From: Bradyrhizobium sp. dw_78
GTDB lineage: Bacteria > Pseudomonadota > Alphaproteobacteria > Rhizobiales > Xanthobacteraceae
Direction of reading: 5' to 3'
Assembly: GCF_018449525.1 (NCBI RefSeq)
Contig: NZ_JAAVUS010000002.1
Location: forward strand, 434,001-498,000
Length of the DNA stretch: 64,000 nucleotides
Part shown: one piece after another, positions 54,381 through 62,806 of the stretch
Position numbering within the stretch: the stretch's first letter is position 1
How the letters are laid out: each line of letters begins with the position of its first letter
Notes under the pieces: model-generated
The model's input: the letters and a program-made list of their open reading frames with translations, nothing else
The model's database searches: none
What the model was told of the DNA's origin: nothing
Made by a program: the position numbers and the translations under genes

Positions 54381-54490
54381 CTAGAGCCTTATCGGTTCTG
54401 ATTAAATCAGAACCGATAGAACTCTAACATTTTGTTCTGACGCGTTTTCTTTACACGAACCGGAATCTACTTCGTTCGAAAACGCTATAG
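54381..54490. repeat. palindromic repeat, family A copy
   Basis: The longest hairpin of the family: TATCGGTTCTGA/TCAGAACCGATA (54390-54401, 54407-54418) with loop TTAAA, then TTTGTTCTGACGCGTTTTCT and TCGAAAACGCTATAG. It occupies much of the 361-bp divergent gap between the PcaC-like and VOC genes; nothing else is recognised there. Confidence 0.78.
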
Positions 54491-54668
54491 TGCGGCAGGT
54501 CCCGGCCTGTCGATAGCGGGTTCCAACGCTGTGCCTCCCGCGCCAAACCCTCGCGGGCGCGCCTCCGGGTCGTTCGTCAACGAACGCTCGGAGCTTCATC
54601 CCATTTTATTGGATCGGTGCGTCCCGTTGCAGTATGATGTCGCGTTGTCCGCATCCGGGATCACGTCC

Positions 54669-55556
54669 ATGCAGCCATTCGACCGCGCCGCCGAGGACCT
54701 TGGCAACTCCATCCATCTCGAACACGTCAATGTCCAGGTGCCGGACCAGCATCTGGCGATGCTGTTCTACGTCGCGGGACTCGGGCTGACGCGCGATCCC
54801 TACCTGATGGTATCCGACAGCAACATGTGGATCAATGTCGGCAGAAATCAGTTCCACCTGCCGAGCGGCAACCCGCAGGTGCTGCGCGGCCATACCGGCA
54901 TCGTGATCTCCGGCCGCGAAGCGCTGCTCAACCGGCTTTCGTCGGTGGCCCGCAAGCTCGAAGGCACCGCGTTCGCTTTCAAGGAAAATAACGGTTACGT
55001 CGAGGCGGTCTGTCCGTGGGGCAACCGGGTCCGCTGCTATGAGCCGGATGCGGAGCGCTTCGGACGCATCACGCTCGGCATTCCCTATGTCGAGTTCGAA
55101 GTGCCGGTCGGCACCGCAAAAAGCATCTGCGGCTTCTATCCGGAGATCATGGGAATGCCCGCCGAATTCAGGAACGGCGACAGCGCCGTGGCGCGCGTAC
55201 AGGTGGGCAAGGCGCAATATCTGCAATTCCGCGAGACCGACCGACGGCAGACGGAATATGACGGGCATCATGTGCAGATCTACATCACGAACTTCTCCGG
55301 GCCGCATCGCGAGCTGGCAAAGCGCAATTTGATCTTCAGCGAAGACAACCCGTACCAGTATCGGTTTCGCGATATCGTCGATATCGAGAACGGCAGGCAC
55401 CTGTTCACCGTCGAGCATGAAGTGCGCAGCGCCACCCATCCGATGTTCCTGCGGCCGCTGGTCAACCGCAGTCCGGCGCAGAACAACCGGAATTATGCCC
55501 ACGGCTACGAACAATGGCCCTGGGCGATGCAGCCGGAAGAGTACGACCGGCCATAG
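54669..55556 (+). CDS. VOC family protein, two-lobe
   Basis: The 295-residue protein has an N-terminal vicinal-oxygen-chelate unit (HLEHVNVQVPDQHLAMLFYV, then HTGIVISGREALLNRLSS) and a second unit (YVEFEVPVGTAKSICGFYPE, then GHHVQIYITNFSGP), the layout of glyoxalase-superfamily dimeric domains. A metal-type His lies in LEHVNV. The C-terminal tail FLRPLVNRSPAQNNR is aromatic and basic. The ATG at 54669 is assumed, because no good ribosome site is visible and a longer frame starts at 54531. Activity and substrate are unknown. Confidence 0.7.
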   Translation: MQPFDRAAEDLGNSIHLEHVNVQVPDQHLAMLFYVAGLGLTRDPYLMVSDSNMWINVGRNQFHLPSGNPQVLRGHTGIVISGREALLNRLSSVARKLEGTAFAFKENNGYVEAVCPWGNRVRCYEPDAERFGRITLGIPYVEFEVPVGTAKSICGFYPEIMGMPAEFRNGDSAVARVQVGKAQYLQFRETDRRQTEYDGHHVQIYITNFSGPHRELAKRNLIFSEDNPYQYRFRDIVDIENGRHLFTVEHEVRSATHPMFLRPLVNRSPAQNNRNYAHGYEQWPWAMQPEEYDRP

Positions 55557-55571
55557 CGCCCGCGTCGGTTT

Positions 55572-57113
55572 TTAATTGCCACTTCTTTTTAAGACTACGT
55601 CGGTCTGCCGGATCGTCAACCAGCCCACAACGCCGCCAAGTGCGGCGCATGAGGCGGCAACCTGCATCACCAGGCGCAGAGCGCGCTCGAATGCCGAAAT
55701 GGCGGCGCTGGTCGCGCCAGCCTGCCCGGCCAAAACCGCGTTCAATGCCTCGTTGGCATGGGTGGGCGCAACATTGGCCAGATGATGTGAGAAACTTACG
55801 AATAAAATCGCGCCGAGCACCGCGACCGCCAGCAGACCGGCCACGCGCGCAACGGCGTTGTTGACGCCCGAGGCGACGCCCGCGCGGGCCTCCCCGACCG
55901 AGGTCATCACGGTCGATGTCAACGGCGAAACGGTAATCGTCATTCCGACGGCGAGCGTGCAAATCGGGGGAAAGACATTTTCCCAATAGGGTCCGCCGAA
56001 ATCGCTGAAAGCCAGCCACATCAATCCAGCGGCGGCGATGATCGGTCCTGACGTCAGCGACAACCGTGGGCCGAAACGGTCGGAGAGAGCACCCGCGAAT
56101 GACGAGCCCACCCCCATGATCAGCGCGAATGGCAGGAACGCCGCGCCGGCCTGGGTTGCGGAATAGCCCCCGAGCCGGATCAAACCGAAGGGAAGAAAAT
56201 ACAGCACGCCGCCGAGCGCGAAATAAAGCAGCAGCGTCAGCGCATTGGTTCCGGAAAAATCACGCGAGCGATACAGCGACAGCGGCATCATTGCATGTTC
56301 CCGCGAATGGGCTTCAATGGCGAGAAACGCCACAAGAAACACGATGCCCAATCCCAGCGCGCAGAGCACGGCGACGTCATGGAATCCCGAGGCCGGAATG
56401 GCGCCAAGACCCCAGGTGATTGCCGCCAGACCGATCGCGACCGCGGCTGCGCCGTTCCAGTCGAGCCGTTTTGCCTGGGGATCGCGGCTCTCGCTGGCAA
56501 ACAGGATCGCAAGACCGGCCGCGGCGATGGCAAGCGGCACGTTGATCAGGAAAATGGCCCGCCATGACACATGATCGACCAGCCAGCCGCCGAGCACCGG
56601 CCCGGCCGCGGACGTCAGCGCGCCGACGCCTGCCCATATGCCGATCGCGCGGCTGCGCTCATGCGCATCAAACGTCGCGCCGAGCATGGCGAGACTGGCC
56701 GGCGTCAGCAACGCCGCACCAAGACCTTGCACGGCGCGGCTGGCGACCAGCGCGTTGATATCCGGCGACAGGCCACAGGCAATCGAGGCAAGCGTAAATA
56801 GCGCGATGCCGATCAGGAATATCCGCCGGCGGCCGAAAAGATCGGCGGCCGAGCCTCCGACCAGCACCAGCGCGCCCAGCAGCAGCAAATAGGCGTTGAC
56901 GATCCATTGCGTGGATATTGCATCAGCCTGCAATGCCTGCTGGATCGCGGGGAGCGCGATGTTCACGACCGAACTGTCGACGAACGCCATGCTCGATCCG
57001 AGGATCGTCGCTGCCAGCGTCAGGCGCTTGCGCTTTTCCGGCAATGCGACCGGAAACGCAGGGGCGGCGCGGATGACGCCGGCGTCGCAGGGTGACCTCG
57101 AAACGCCGAGCAT
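55572..57113 (-). CDS. DHA2-family MFS efflux transporter
   Basis: A 513-residue, 14-helix drug:H+ antiporter of the EmrB/QacA type: FVDSSVVNIALPAIQQAL (TM1 motif D1), YLLLLGALVLVGGSAADLFG with the RRRIF loop, and RAVQGLGAALLTPASLAML with AAGPVLGGWL (motif C). GAGGATC precedes ATG 57113. It is the gene after the cytochrome/GMC dehydrogenase operon on the same strand but separated by 68 bp. Substrate unknown. Confidence 0.86.
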   Translation of the reverse strand: MLGVSRSPCDAGVIRAAPAFPVALPEKRKRLTLAATILGSSMAFVDSSVVNIALPAIQQALQADAISTQWIVNAYLLLLGALVLVGGSAADLFGRRRIFLIGIALFTLASIACGLSPDINALVASRAVQGLGAALLTPASLAMLGATFDAHERSRAIGIWAGVGALTSAAGPVLGGWLVDHVSWRAIFLINVPLAIAAAGLAILFASESRDPQAKRLDWNGAAAVAIGLAAITWGLGAIPASGFHDVAVLCALGLGIVFLVAFLAIEAHSREHAMMPLSLYRSRDFSGTNALTLLLYFALGGVLYFLPFGLIRLGGYSATQAGAAFLPFALIMGVGSSFAGALSDRFGPRLSLTSGPIIAAAGLMWLAFSDFGGPYWENVFPPICTLAVGMTITVSPLTSTVMTSVGEARAGVASGVNNAVARVAGLLAVAVLGAILFVSFSHHLANVAPTHANEALNAVLAGQAGATSAAISAFERALRLVMQVAASCAALGGVVGWLTIRQTDVVLKRSGN

Positions 57114-57181
57114 AAGATCCTCGCCACGACATGATGCCCCGCCTTGCGACCGATCTGGAAATCCCCGCGCCGATAGAAGCC

Positions 57182-58471
57182 TTATTGCGATGCCGAGCGT
57201 TCGGCCGGCCCCGCGACCTTGCTCCGCAAGGCCTTGACCATGTCAGCATCCACGGCCGACGCCGCATTGCCCCAGCTATTGCGGATATAGGTCAAGACCG
57301 CGGCGACCTGACTGTCATCGAGACGATAGCCGAACGATGGCATCGCCGGCGAGGTCGGCGCCGCATCGGTGCCTGCGCCCCTCACGCCGGTCAGGACAAC
57401 CCGCACCAGCGTCGCCGGATCATCCTGCCTGACGATCGCGTTGCCGGCAAGCCGGGGAAAGATGTGCTCGATTCCATTGCCGTTGCGGGTGTGGCACGCC
57501 GAACAGACATCGACGAAGACGGCTTCGCCGACCTGCATGCGCGGATCGGAGCCCGCGATCGGCGTGGGCGCAGACGCGCCGGACCCGCCCTGTTCCTTCA
57601 GGTAAACCGCGATCGCCTTGAGATCGGCGTCCGGCATCTTGGAGGTCGAGTCTTCGACGACGTCCTTCATCGGACCGCTGGCGATGCTGGTGCGCGTCTG
57701 ACCGGTCTTGAGATACTGCACGATCTCCTCGACGGACCATTTGCCGAGGCCCGCCTGCTGATCATTGGTGAGGTTCGGCGCCGTCCAATTGTCGATCCGG
57801 CTGCCCTGCAGGAACTGATCGGACTTGTTAGCACCGAACATATTCATCGGCGTATGGCAGGCGCCGCAATGGCCGAGCCCTTCAACCAAATAAGCGCCGC
57901 GATTGAACTCCTCCGAGTGACCGGAAGCCGGCACGAACCGGCCCGGCTTGAAGAACAGCGCATTCCATCCCAGCATCGAGGTGCGGATGCTGAATGGAAA
58001 CGGCAGCGTATTGCGGTTGACGGCGTTGGAGACTGGCGTCAGCGTCCGAAGATAGTCGTAGATCGCGTCGGTGTCCTGACGCGTCACCTTTGTATAATAG
58101 GTGTAAGGGAAAGCCGGATAGAGATAGCTGCCGTCGGGCCTTCGGCCCTGATGCATGGCGCGGGCAAAATCATCCTTGGACCAGCGGCCGATTCCGGTTG
58201 CCTCGTCGGGCGTCAGGTTTGGCGTCACGATCGCGCCGAACGGCGTTGCCAGCGAAAGGCCGCCGGCGAACGGCTTTCCGCCGGGTGCGGTATGACAGGC
58301 GAGGCAATCTCCGGCGGTGGTCAAGGCCTTGCCGCGCAGGACATCGACATAATTGTCCGGGTCCGCCATGGCGCGGTCCGCGACGATCAAGCCGACGAGC
58401 ACAATCGCGTACCGCCACCATTTCCTCGCCGGCCCGGCAAGGCGCGACGCACCGTTCACGGACGAACTCAT
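57182..58471 (-). CDS. triheme cytochrome c subunit of a membrane-bound GMC dehydrogenase
   Basis: A 429-residue protein with a signal anchor (YAIVLVGLIVADRAMA) and three c-type heme sites: CLACH (56-60), CGACH (202-206) and CSACH (323-327). This is the pattern of the cytochrome subunits of gluconate, alcohol and fructose dehydrogenases, which pass electrons to ubiquinone or a terminal oxidase. It overlaps the GMC stop by 4 bp (ATGA), placing it third in the subunit 3 - GMC - cytochrome operon. Confidence 0.88.
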   Translation of the reverse strand: MSSSVNGASRLAGPARKWWRYAIVLVGLIVADRAMADPDNYVDVLRGKALTTAGDCLACHTAPGGKPFAGGLSLATPFGAIVTPNLTPDEATGIGRWSKDDFARAMHQGRRPDGSYLYPAFPYTYYTKVTRQDTDAIYDYLRTLTPVSNAVNRNTLPFPFSIRTSMLGWNALFFKPGRFVPASGHSEEFNRGAYLVEGLGHCGACHTPMNMFGANKSDQFLQGSRIDNWTAPNLTNDQQAGLGKWSVEEIVQYLKTGQTRTSIASGPMKDVVEDSTSKMPDADLKAIAVYLKEQGGSGASAPTPIAGSDPRMQVGEAVFVDVCSACHTRNGNGIEHIFPRLAGNAIVRQDDPATLVRVVLTGVRGAGTDAAPTSPAMPSFGYRLDDSQVAAVLTYIRNSWGNAASAVDADMVKALRSKVAGPAERSASQ

Positions 58472-60231
58472 AGCTGCACCAGCGGGCCGGAGGATTTGAG
58501 ATAGCGCTTGATCGCGTCCAGCGCCCAATAGGTCAGTGCGCCGACGGTGCCGGTCGGGTTGTAGCCTGCATTCTGCGGAAACGCCGAAGCGCCCATGACG
58601 AACACGTTCGGGACATCCCAGGACTGCAGATAGCGGTTCAGCACGCTGGTCTTCGGGTCGTTGCCGAACACGGCGCCGCCGGTGTTGTGCGTCGTCTGAT
58701 AAGGAACCACCGACCACGGGCCGACCAGACGATTTAACTGCGTTTGCTTGGCACCCATCGCCTTTGCGATCTCATCGCAGCGGTCGGCCATCCAGTTCGC
58801 CATCTTGCGTTCATTGTCCTGGTAGTCGAACGTCATCCGCATCAAGGGCCGTCCGAGCGGATCCTTGTAGGTCGGATCGAGATCGAGATAGTTGTTGCGA
58901 TAGCTCATGACGCTGCCTTGCGCGCCGACGCTGGTGACGCGCTGATAGGTCTCGTGGACTGCCTTTTTCCATTGGCTGCCCCAGGTTGGCGTGCCGGGCG
59001 GCGTCGGATGATAGAGAATGGGCCGGCCGTTGGTATAGGCGCAGGTGATCGAGGCGCCGCCGACGAAGCCGTGCGGCCCGTGATCGAAATTGTCGCTGTT
59101 GTAATCGTCCGCCGCGGTGCCGAGCGAGCCGGCCGCCGCGAACGGATTGAATTTCGCGTCCTCGAAAAACGCCGTCGAACCGGAACCAGTCTGGTAGGCG
59201 TAATTGCGTCCGACGACGCCCTCGTCTTTGACGGGATCGTAGGGCTTGCCGATGCCCGACAGCAGTAACAGCCGCACGTTGAAAAGCCCGAAGGCACAGA
59301 CCAGCACGAGATCGGCGGGCTGCTCCCATTCCTCACCGTTGAGATCGACATAGGTGACGCCGGTGGCGGTCTTGCCGTCGGCGGACAGATTCACCTTCGT
59401 CACTTCGCTGTCGGTGCGCGCCTCGAAGGTGGGCTGGCGCACCAGCGCCGGCAACACGCAGGTTTGCGGCGAGGACTTCGAATAATTGGCGCAGCCGAAT
59501 CGTTCGCAGAAGCCGCAATAGGTGCAGGGCGCCATGCTGCATCCATACGGATTGGTGTAGGCGACGGAGAGGTTGGCCGACGGGCGCGGAAAGGGATGCA
59601 GGCCGAGGTTGGCGGTCGCCTTGTTGAACAAATCCTGGGCGTAGCCCTGCTTCATCGGCGGCGTCGGATAGTCGCGCTCGCGCGCGCCCTCGAACGGATT
59701 GCCGCCCGGCTGGATCTGTCCCTTGATATTGCCGGCCTTGCCGGAGATGCCGGCGACATATTCGAACTTGTCGTAATAGGGCTCGAGCTCTTCGTAAGAG
59801 ACCGGCCAGTCCTGAATGTGGTGGCCTTCCGGAAAGATCGCTTCGCCATAGCGCTCAAGCATGTGGCTGCGGATGCGGAAATCGTCCGGCAGGAAACGCC
59901 AGGTCTGACCGTTCCAATGCACACCGGCGCCGCCGACGCCATTGCCCGGCAGGAAGCTGCCCCATTTGCGGATCGGCAGCGCCGTCTGCGACGGGTTATT
60001 CCGCATGGTGATCGATTCCTGCGTCGGACGCAGGAAAACGTCGTGGCGCACGCCATATCGCAACTCATCCGGCGCCGTGCCGATATTGAAATCGGTTGCG
60101 GTGTCGCGCCACGGGCCGCGCTCGATCGCGACAACCTCCAGGCCGGTGCGGGAGAGTTCATAGGCAAGGATCGATCCGGTCCAGCCGAGACCGACGATGA
60201 CGACATCCTTGCGTGGCAAACGGCGGGCCAT
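58468..60231 (-). CDS. GMC family oxidoreductase, large dehydrogenase subunit
   Basis: The 587-residue flavoprotein has the Rossmann motif VVIVGLGWTGS (10-20), PGNGVGGAGVHWNGQTWRF and the C-terminal active-site region TTHNTGGAVFGNDPKTSV with GYNPTGTVGALTYWALD. It is the catalytic subunit of gluconate-2-dehydrogenase-like complexes, oxidising an alcohol or sugar in the periplasm. A cysteine cluster GCSMAPCTYCGFCERFGC could bind an iron-sulfur centre, as in FAD-glucose dehydrogenases. It starts in a TGATG junction with subunit 3. Confidence 0.86.
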   Translation of the reverse strand: MARRLPRKDVVIVGLGWTGSILAYELSRTGLEVVAIERGPWRDTATDFNIGTAPDELRYGVRHDVFLRPTQESITMRNNPSQTALPIRKWGSFLPGNGVGGAGVHWNGQTWRFLPDDFRIRSHMLERYGEAIFPEGHHIQDWPVSYEELEPYYDKFEYVAGISGKAGNIKGQIQPGGNPFEGARERDYPTPPMKQGYAQDLFNKATANLGLHPFPRPSANLSVAYTNPYGCSMAPCTYCGFCERFGCANYSKSSPQTCVLPALVRQPTFEARTDSEVTKVNLSADGKTATGVTYVDLNGEEWEQPADLVLVCAFGLFNVRLLLLSGIGKPYDPVKDEGVVGRNYAYQTGSGSTAFFEDAKFNPFAAAGSLGTAADDYNSDNFDHGPHGFVGGASITCAYTNGRPILYHPTPPGTPTWGSQWKKAVHETYQRVTSVGAQGSVMSYRNNYLDLDPTYKDPLGRPLMRMTFDYQDNERKMANWMADRCDEIAKAMGAKQTQLNRLVGPWSVVPYQTTHNTGGAVFGNDPKTSVLNRYLQSWDVPNVFVMGASAFPQNAGYNPTGTVGALTYWALDAIKRYLKSSGPLVQL

Positions 60232-61025
60232 CAGCGCTCTCCCCAGGCCGGACGGCCTTGCATACCAACCGGCGGCAACAGATAGGCCTGATTGGGTTTC
60301 TCCATCACGTCGCGATAATCGTAGCGCGTGCCGGGGAAGCCGATCAGCTTCCAACCCGCCATGTCACGATTGCCGCCATAGATCGGATCGGCGAAGAAGC
60401 CTTCCATCGTGTTGCTGTAGATCGCCGAGAACAACATCCTGCTGCTGAAATTCGGCAGCTTCACCTCGCCCTTCTCCATGCCGGTCAACAGCTTCTCCTG
60501 CTCCCCGGTGCTAAGCTGAACGAAGCCGCGGCCGCCAAAGCTCGTCTTGCAATAGGCCTCCAGCGCCGCGAGCCCCTGGCGGTATTGCTGCCGTGGTGTC
60601 AGCGGCGACTGCAAGCCCTGGCTCGGCAGCGGCGTCGCGGAAAATGGACCCTGCATATAAAGCCAGTCATGCCCGCCATAGGGGCCGGTCAATTGCCGGT
60701 CGATAAAGGTCGTCACGCCCGCGTCCCTGGCGCCGGGGCCGAGATCGTCGGCCGGGATCAGGCGGTCCACGAAAGCATCGACGATGGCCGCCTCTTCGGA
60801 CGTCAAGAAGAAATAGCCGCCGGGCTTCACCGGCACCACCGGATAGGCCTCGTTGGGGTCCCACGGCAGAACTTTCGTCACCACGCGGGCGCCGGCGACG
60901 CCGGTCGTCATCAGGAGGGCCGCGCTGGCCAGCAGGCTTCGGCGCGTGATGTGGCCGCGATGATGCCGGGCCGGGCCTGACGCAGAACGTTTTCCGCGTG
61001 ACGAGATACTATCCGGATGCGTCAT
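60231..61025 (-). CDS. gluconate 2-dehydrogenase subunit 3 family protein
   Basis: A 264-residue small subunit with a twin-arginine signal (ITRRSLLASAALLMTTGVAG) that would carry the co-folded GMC subunit, which lacks a signal peptide, to the periplasm. The mature domain has FLTSEEAAIVDAFVDRLIPA and GFFADPIYGGNRDMAGWKLI, characteristic of the family. GGAGGA precedes ATG 61025; the frame is open to an ATG at 61043. It is the first gene of the dehydrogenase operon. Confidence 0.87.
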   Translation of the reverse strand: MTHPDSISSRGKRSASGPARHHRGHITRRSLLASAALLMTTGVAGARVVTKVLPWDPNEAYPVVPVKPGGYFFLTSEEAAIVDAFVDRLIPADDLGPGARDAGVTTFIDRQLTGPYGGHDWLYMQGPFSATPLPSQGLQSPLTPRQQYRQGLAALEAYCKTSFGGRGFVQLSTGEQEKLLTGMEKGEVKLPNFSSRMLFSAIYSNTMEGFFADPIYGGNRDMAGWKLIGFPGTRYDYRDVMEKPNQAYLLPPVGMQGRPAWGER

Positions 61026-61348
61026 CAAAATCCTCCAGCCCACGGCCTGCGTCTATTGCCCGATTCTCGACAGAATGCACCTTTCCCGCGCGCATGTCAG
61101 GGATGAAAATCGAAGCAGCGGCCCTTCGGGAAGGTATCCGCCGTACATCAAATCGGTCGCCTGACCGGCTATCGCGCGCCGGATAAAATCCGGGAGCGGC
61201 GAATATGATGTTTTTAAGAAGATTGTCCGTGCCCGCGTCGTCGCAGCGCCGTGCCAGCCATCATGATCGGGTTTCGGGTGGTGAAATATCGCGTGGACGT
61301 CCAATCTCAGCGGCAGGAAAAGGAAATTGTCGGAAAGGACATGACGCC
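61026..61348. other. 323-bp divergent intergenic region
   Basis: Contains the promoters of the dehydrogenase operon (minus) and the methyltransferase gene (plus). The GGAAAGGA ribosome site of the latter lies at its right end. I see no repeat or clear operator. Confidence 0.4.
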
Positions 61349-61921
61349 GTGACCCAGAGCGCAGCGCAAAAAACTGTCTACGTCTACATGATCATCGACT
61401 CTCCGCTTGGCCGGCTCAAACTGATCGCGAGCGAAAAGGGATTGGCCGCGGTGCTGTGGGAAAACGACGACCCGCGGCGCGTCCGTCTCGGCCCGCTAAC
61501 ACCTGACCCGGATAACCGTTTGCTGAAACAGGCCGAGAAACAACTGAACGCTTATTTCAAGGGCAGGCTGAAACAGTTCACGGTGCCGCTGGATTTCAAG
61601 GGAACTGATTTTCAGAAAAAAGTCTGGGCGGCATTGCTCACGATTCCGTTCGGCGAAACACGCAGCTACGCCGAAATCGCCAGGCAGATCGGCAAGCCCG
61701 CGGCGTCACGCGCGGTCGGGGCGGCGAACGGCCGGAATCCGATCTCGATCATTGCCCCTTGCCATCGCGTGCTCGGGTCCACCGGCAAGCTGACCGGCTT
61801 TGCCGCCGGTCTCGGAGCCAAGGAGGAATTGCTCAAGCTGGAAGGCCGCGCACCCCTGCTCGGACCGGCCAGTCGGAGCACCCGAAAAGAACAGAACCAA
61901 TCCAGATGGATCATGCAATAG
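61349..61921 (+). CDS. ogt: methylated-DNA--[protein]-cysteine S-methyltransferase
   Basis: A 190-residue DNA repair protein with FQKKVWAALLTIPFGETRSY, AVGAANGRNPISIIAPCHRV (acceptor Cys138 in PCHR) and the wing KLTGFAAGLGAKEELL. It transfers the methyl group of O6-methylguanine to its own cysteine, a suicide reaction. The GTG at 61349 has GGAAAGGA upstream and gives the usual length; an open frame extends back to 61205. A short basic tail follows the domain. Confidence 0.88.
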   Translation: MTQSAAQKTVYVYMIIDSPLGRLKLIASEKGLAAVLWENDDPRRVRLGPLTPDPDNRLLKQAEKQLNAYFKGRLKQFTVPLDFKGTDFQKKVWAALLTIPFGETRSYAEIARQIGKPAASRAVGAANGRNPISIIAPCHRVLGSTGKLTGFAAGLGAKEELLKLEGRAPLLGPASRSTRKEQNQSRWIMQ

Positions 61922-62014
61922 CGCCGGCGACCGTTGCTTGCGATCAGTGCGACCGCCTTCCGCATAAGCGTCGTCGGCGCAGGCACTATGCACCAAAAGC
62001 TTCGTAGCGAACGC

Positions 62015-62311
62015 TTACCAAGCCAATTGCATCGTCCGCCACGGATAGTCGTCGATGTCCGCCAGCACCGCGCTCAGATAGCGTTCCGCCGCCGGAGACG
62101 TGCCGAGGACCAAAGGCAGATCGCCCGTCTCGCCGCTGTTCAACACAACGACATCGCGATCCATTTCCGACAGCGGAATCTTTGCCCGGATCGCGTTGGC
62201 GACGCGCTGCGCCAGCCAGCGTGAAGCGGCGCCCCCCTCGGGCAGCTTCACGACAATAATGTCACTTCCGGATGGTCGCGGAATATCCGTCACCCACACT
62301 TGCTTCGTCAT
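62015..62311 (-). CDS. hypothetical protein, 98 residues
   Basis: Begins MTKQVWVTDIPRPSGSDIIV and is a soluble alpha/beta protein with WLAQRVANAIRAKIPLSEMD and ERYLSAVLADIDDYPWRTMQ. I recognise no family. It has no strong ribosome site. Coding-like composition and the absence of an opposite-strand gene make it plausible. It is convergent with the methyltransferase gene. Confidence 0.5.
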   Translation of the reverse strand: MTKQVWVTDIPRPSGSDIIVVKLPEGGAASRWLAQRVANAIRAKIPLSEMDRDVVVLNSGETGDLPLVLGTSPAAERYLSAVLADIDDYPWRTMQLAW

Positions 62312-62806
62312 GGCATCGTTCTCTGTCGGTCGTAACCTGGATCAATCTGGAAGATACTGGAGACAGGTGATGACCGATATCGAGGCGGCATTCCATCTCA
62401 AATACTTTTCAACCAAGGCGGCGTAAACGGAACTTGCCGCATCGCAGGTAAACCTTGCCGCGACACAGACATTTGATATGTCCCGATTCGATTGAACTGA
62501 ATAGCAGAACAAATATCGTCGCGCAGACATTTGCTCGCGCCAACCTTACAGGCTTGTAATTTTCTCTGCTCCGCGTTGCCCTCCAAAATAGTGAGATAAA
62601 AGCACCGCAGATTGCCGGATAGGCTTGATACGACCTCTCGTCGAAGCTGCCGGTAGCGCGGCTGCCATCCGGAAAATCACCGCTGAACGTACCATGCAGC
62701 GTCAAAAAAGACGCAAGGGGCGGCTAACGCCCCTCGCCGTTTTGTGGCAAGAAACGCGGGCGTCACTTCCAGGTTGATTTTGCAGGTTGATTTTGTGAGG
62801 TCCACA
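62312..62806. other. 495-bp intergenic region before the sulfhydrylase gene
   Basis: No gene recognised; short minus-strand frames lose coding character. It includes a hairpin at 62716 and a 12-bp direct repeat CAGGTTGATTTT (62770-62781, 62783-62794) directly before the ribosome site of the sulfhydrylase gene. I searched for the SAM-II riboswitch expected for alphaproteobacterial methionine genes and do not see it. Confidence 0.45.
62716..62734 (+). terminator. hairpin in leader of the sulfhydrylase gene
   Basis: AGGGGCG/CGCCCCT is a perfect 7-bp stem with loop GCTAA, followed after CGCCG by TTTT. It lies 72 bp before the ATG and could be a terminator of an upstream transcript or an attenuator. 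Confidence 0.45.

Noticed and set aside
13857..54490. Repeated palindromes as a CRISPR array
   Set aside because: The copies are kilobases apart with no regular spacers and no cas genes; they are dispersed intergenic repeats.
62409..62705. Minus-strand 98-residue frame beginning MTLHGTFSGDFPDGSR
   Set aside because: The first 25 residues look protein-like, but it starts with TTG without a ribosome site and ends in basic, Cys-containing noise. No family recognised.
62700..62806. SAM-II riboswitch upstream of the sulfhydrylase gene
   Set aside because: Expected for alphaproteobacterial methionine genes, but the conserved pseudoknot sequence is not present; only a GC hairpin and a short direct repeat are seen.
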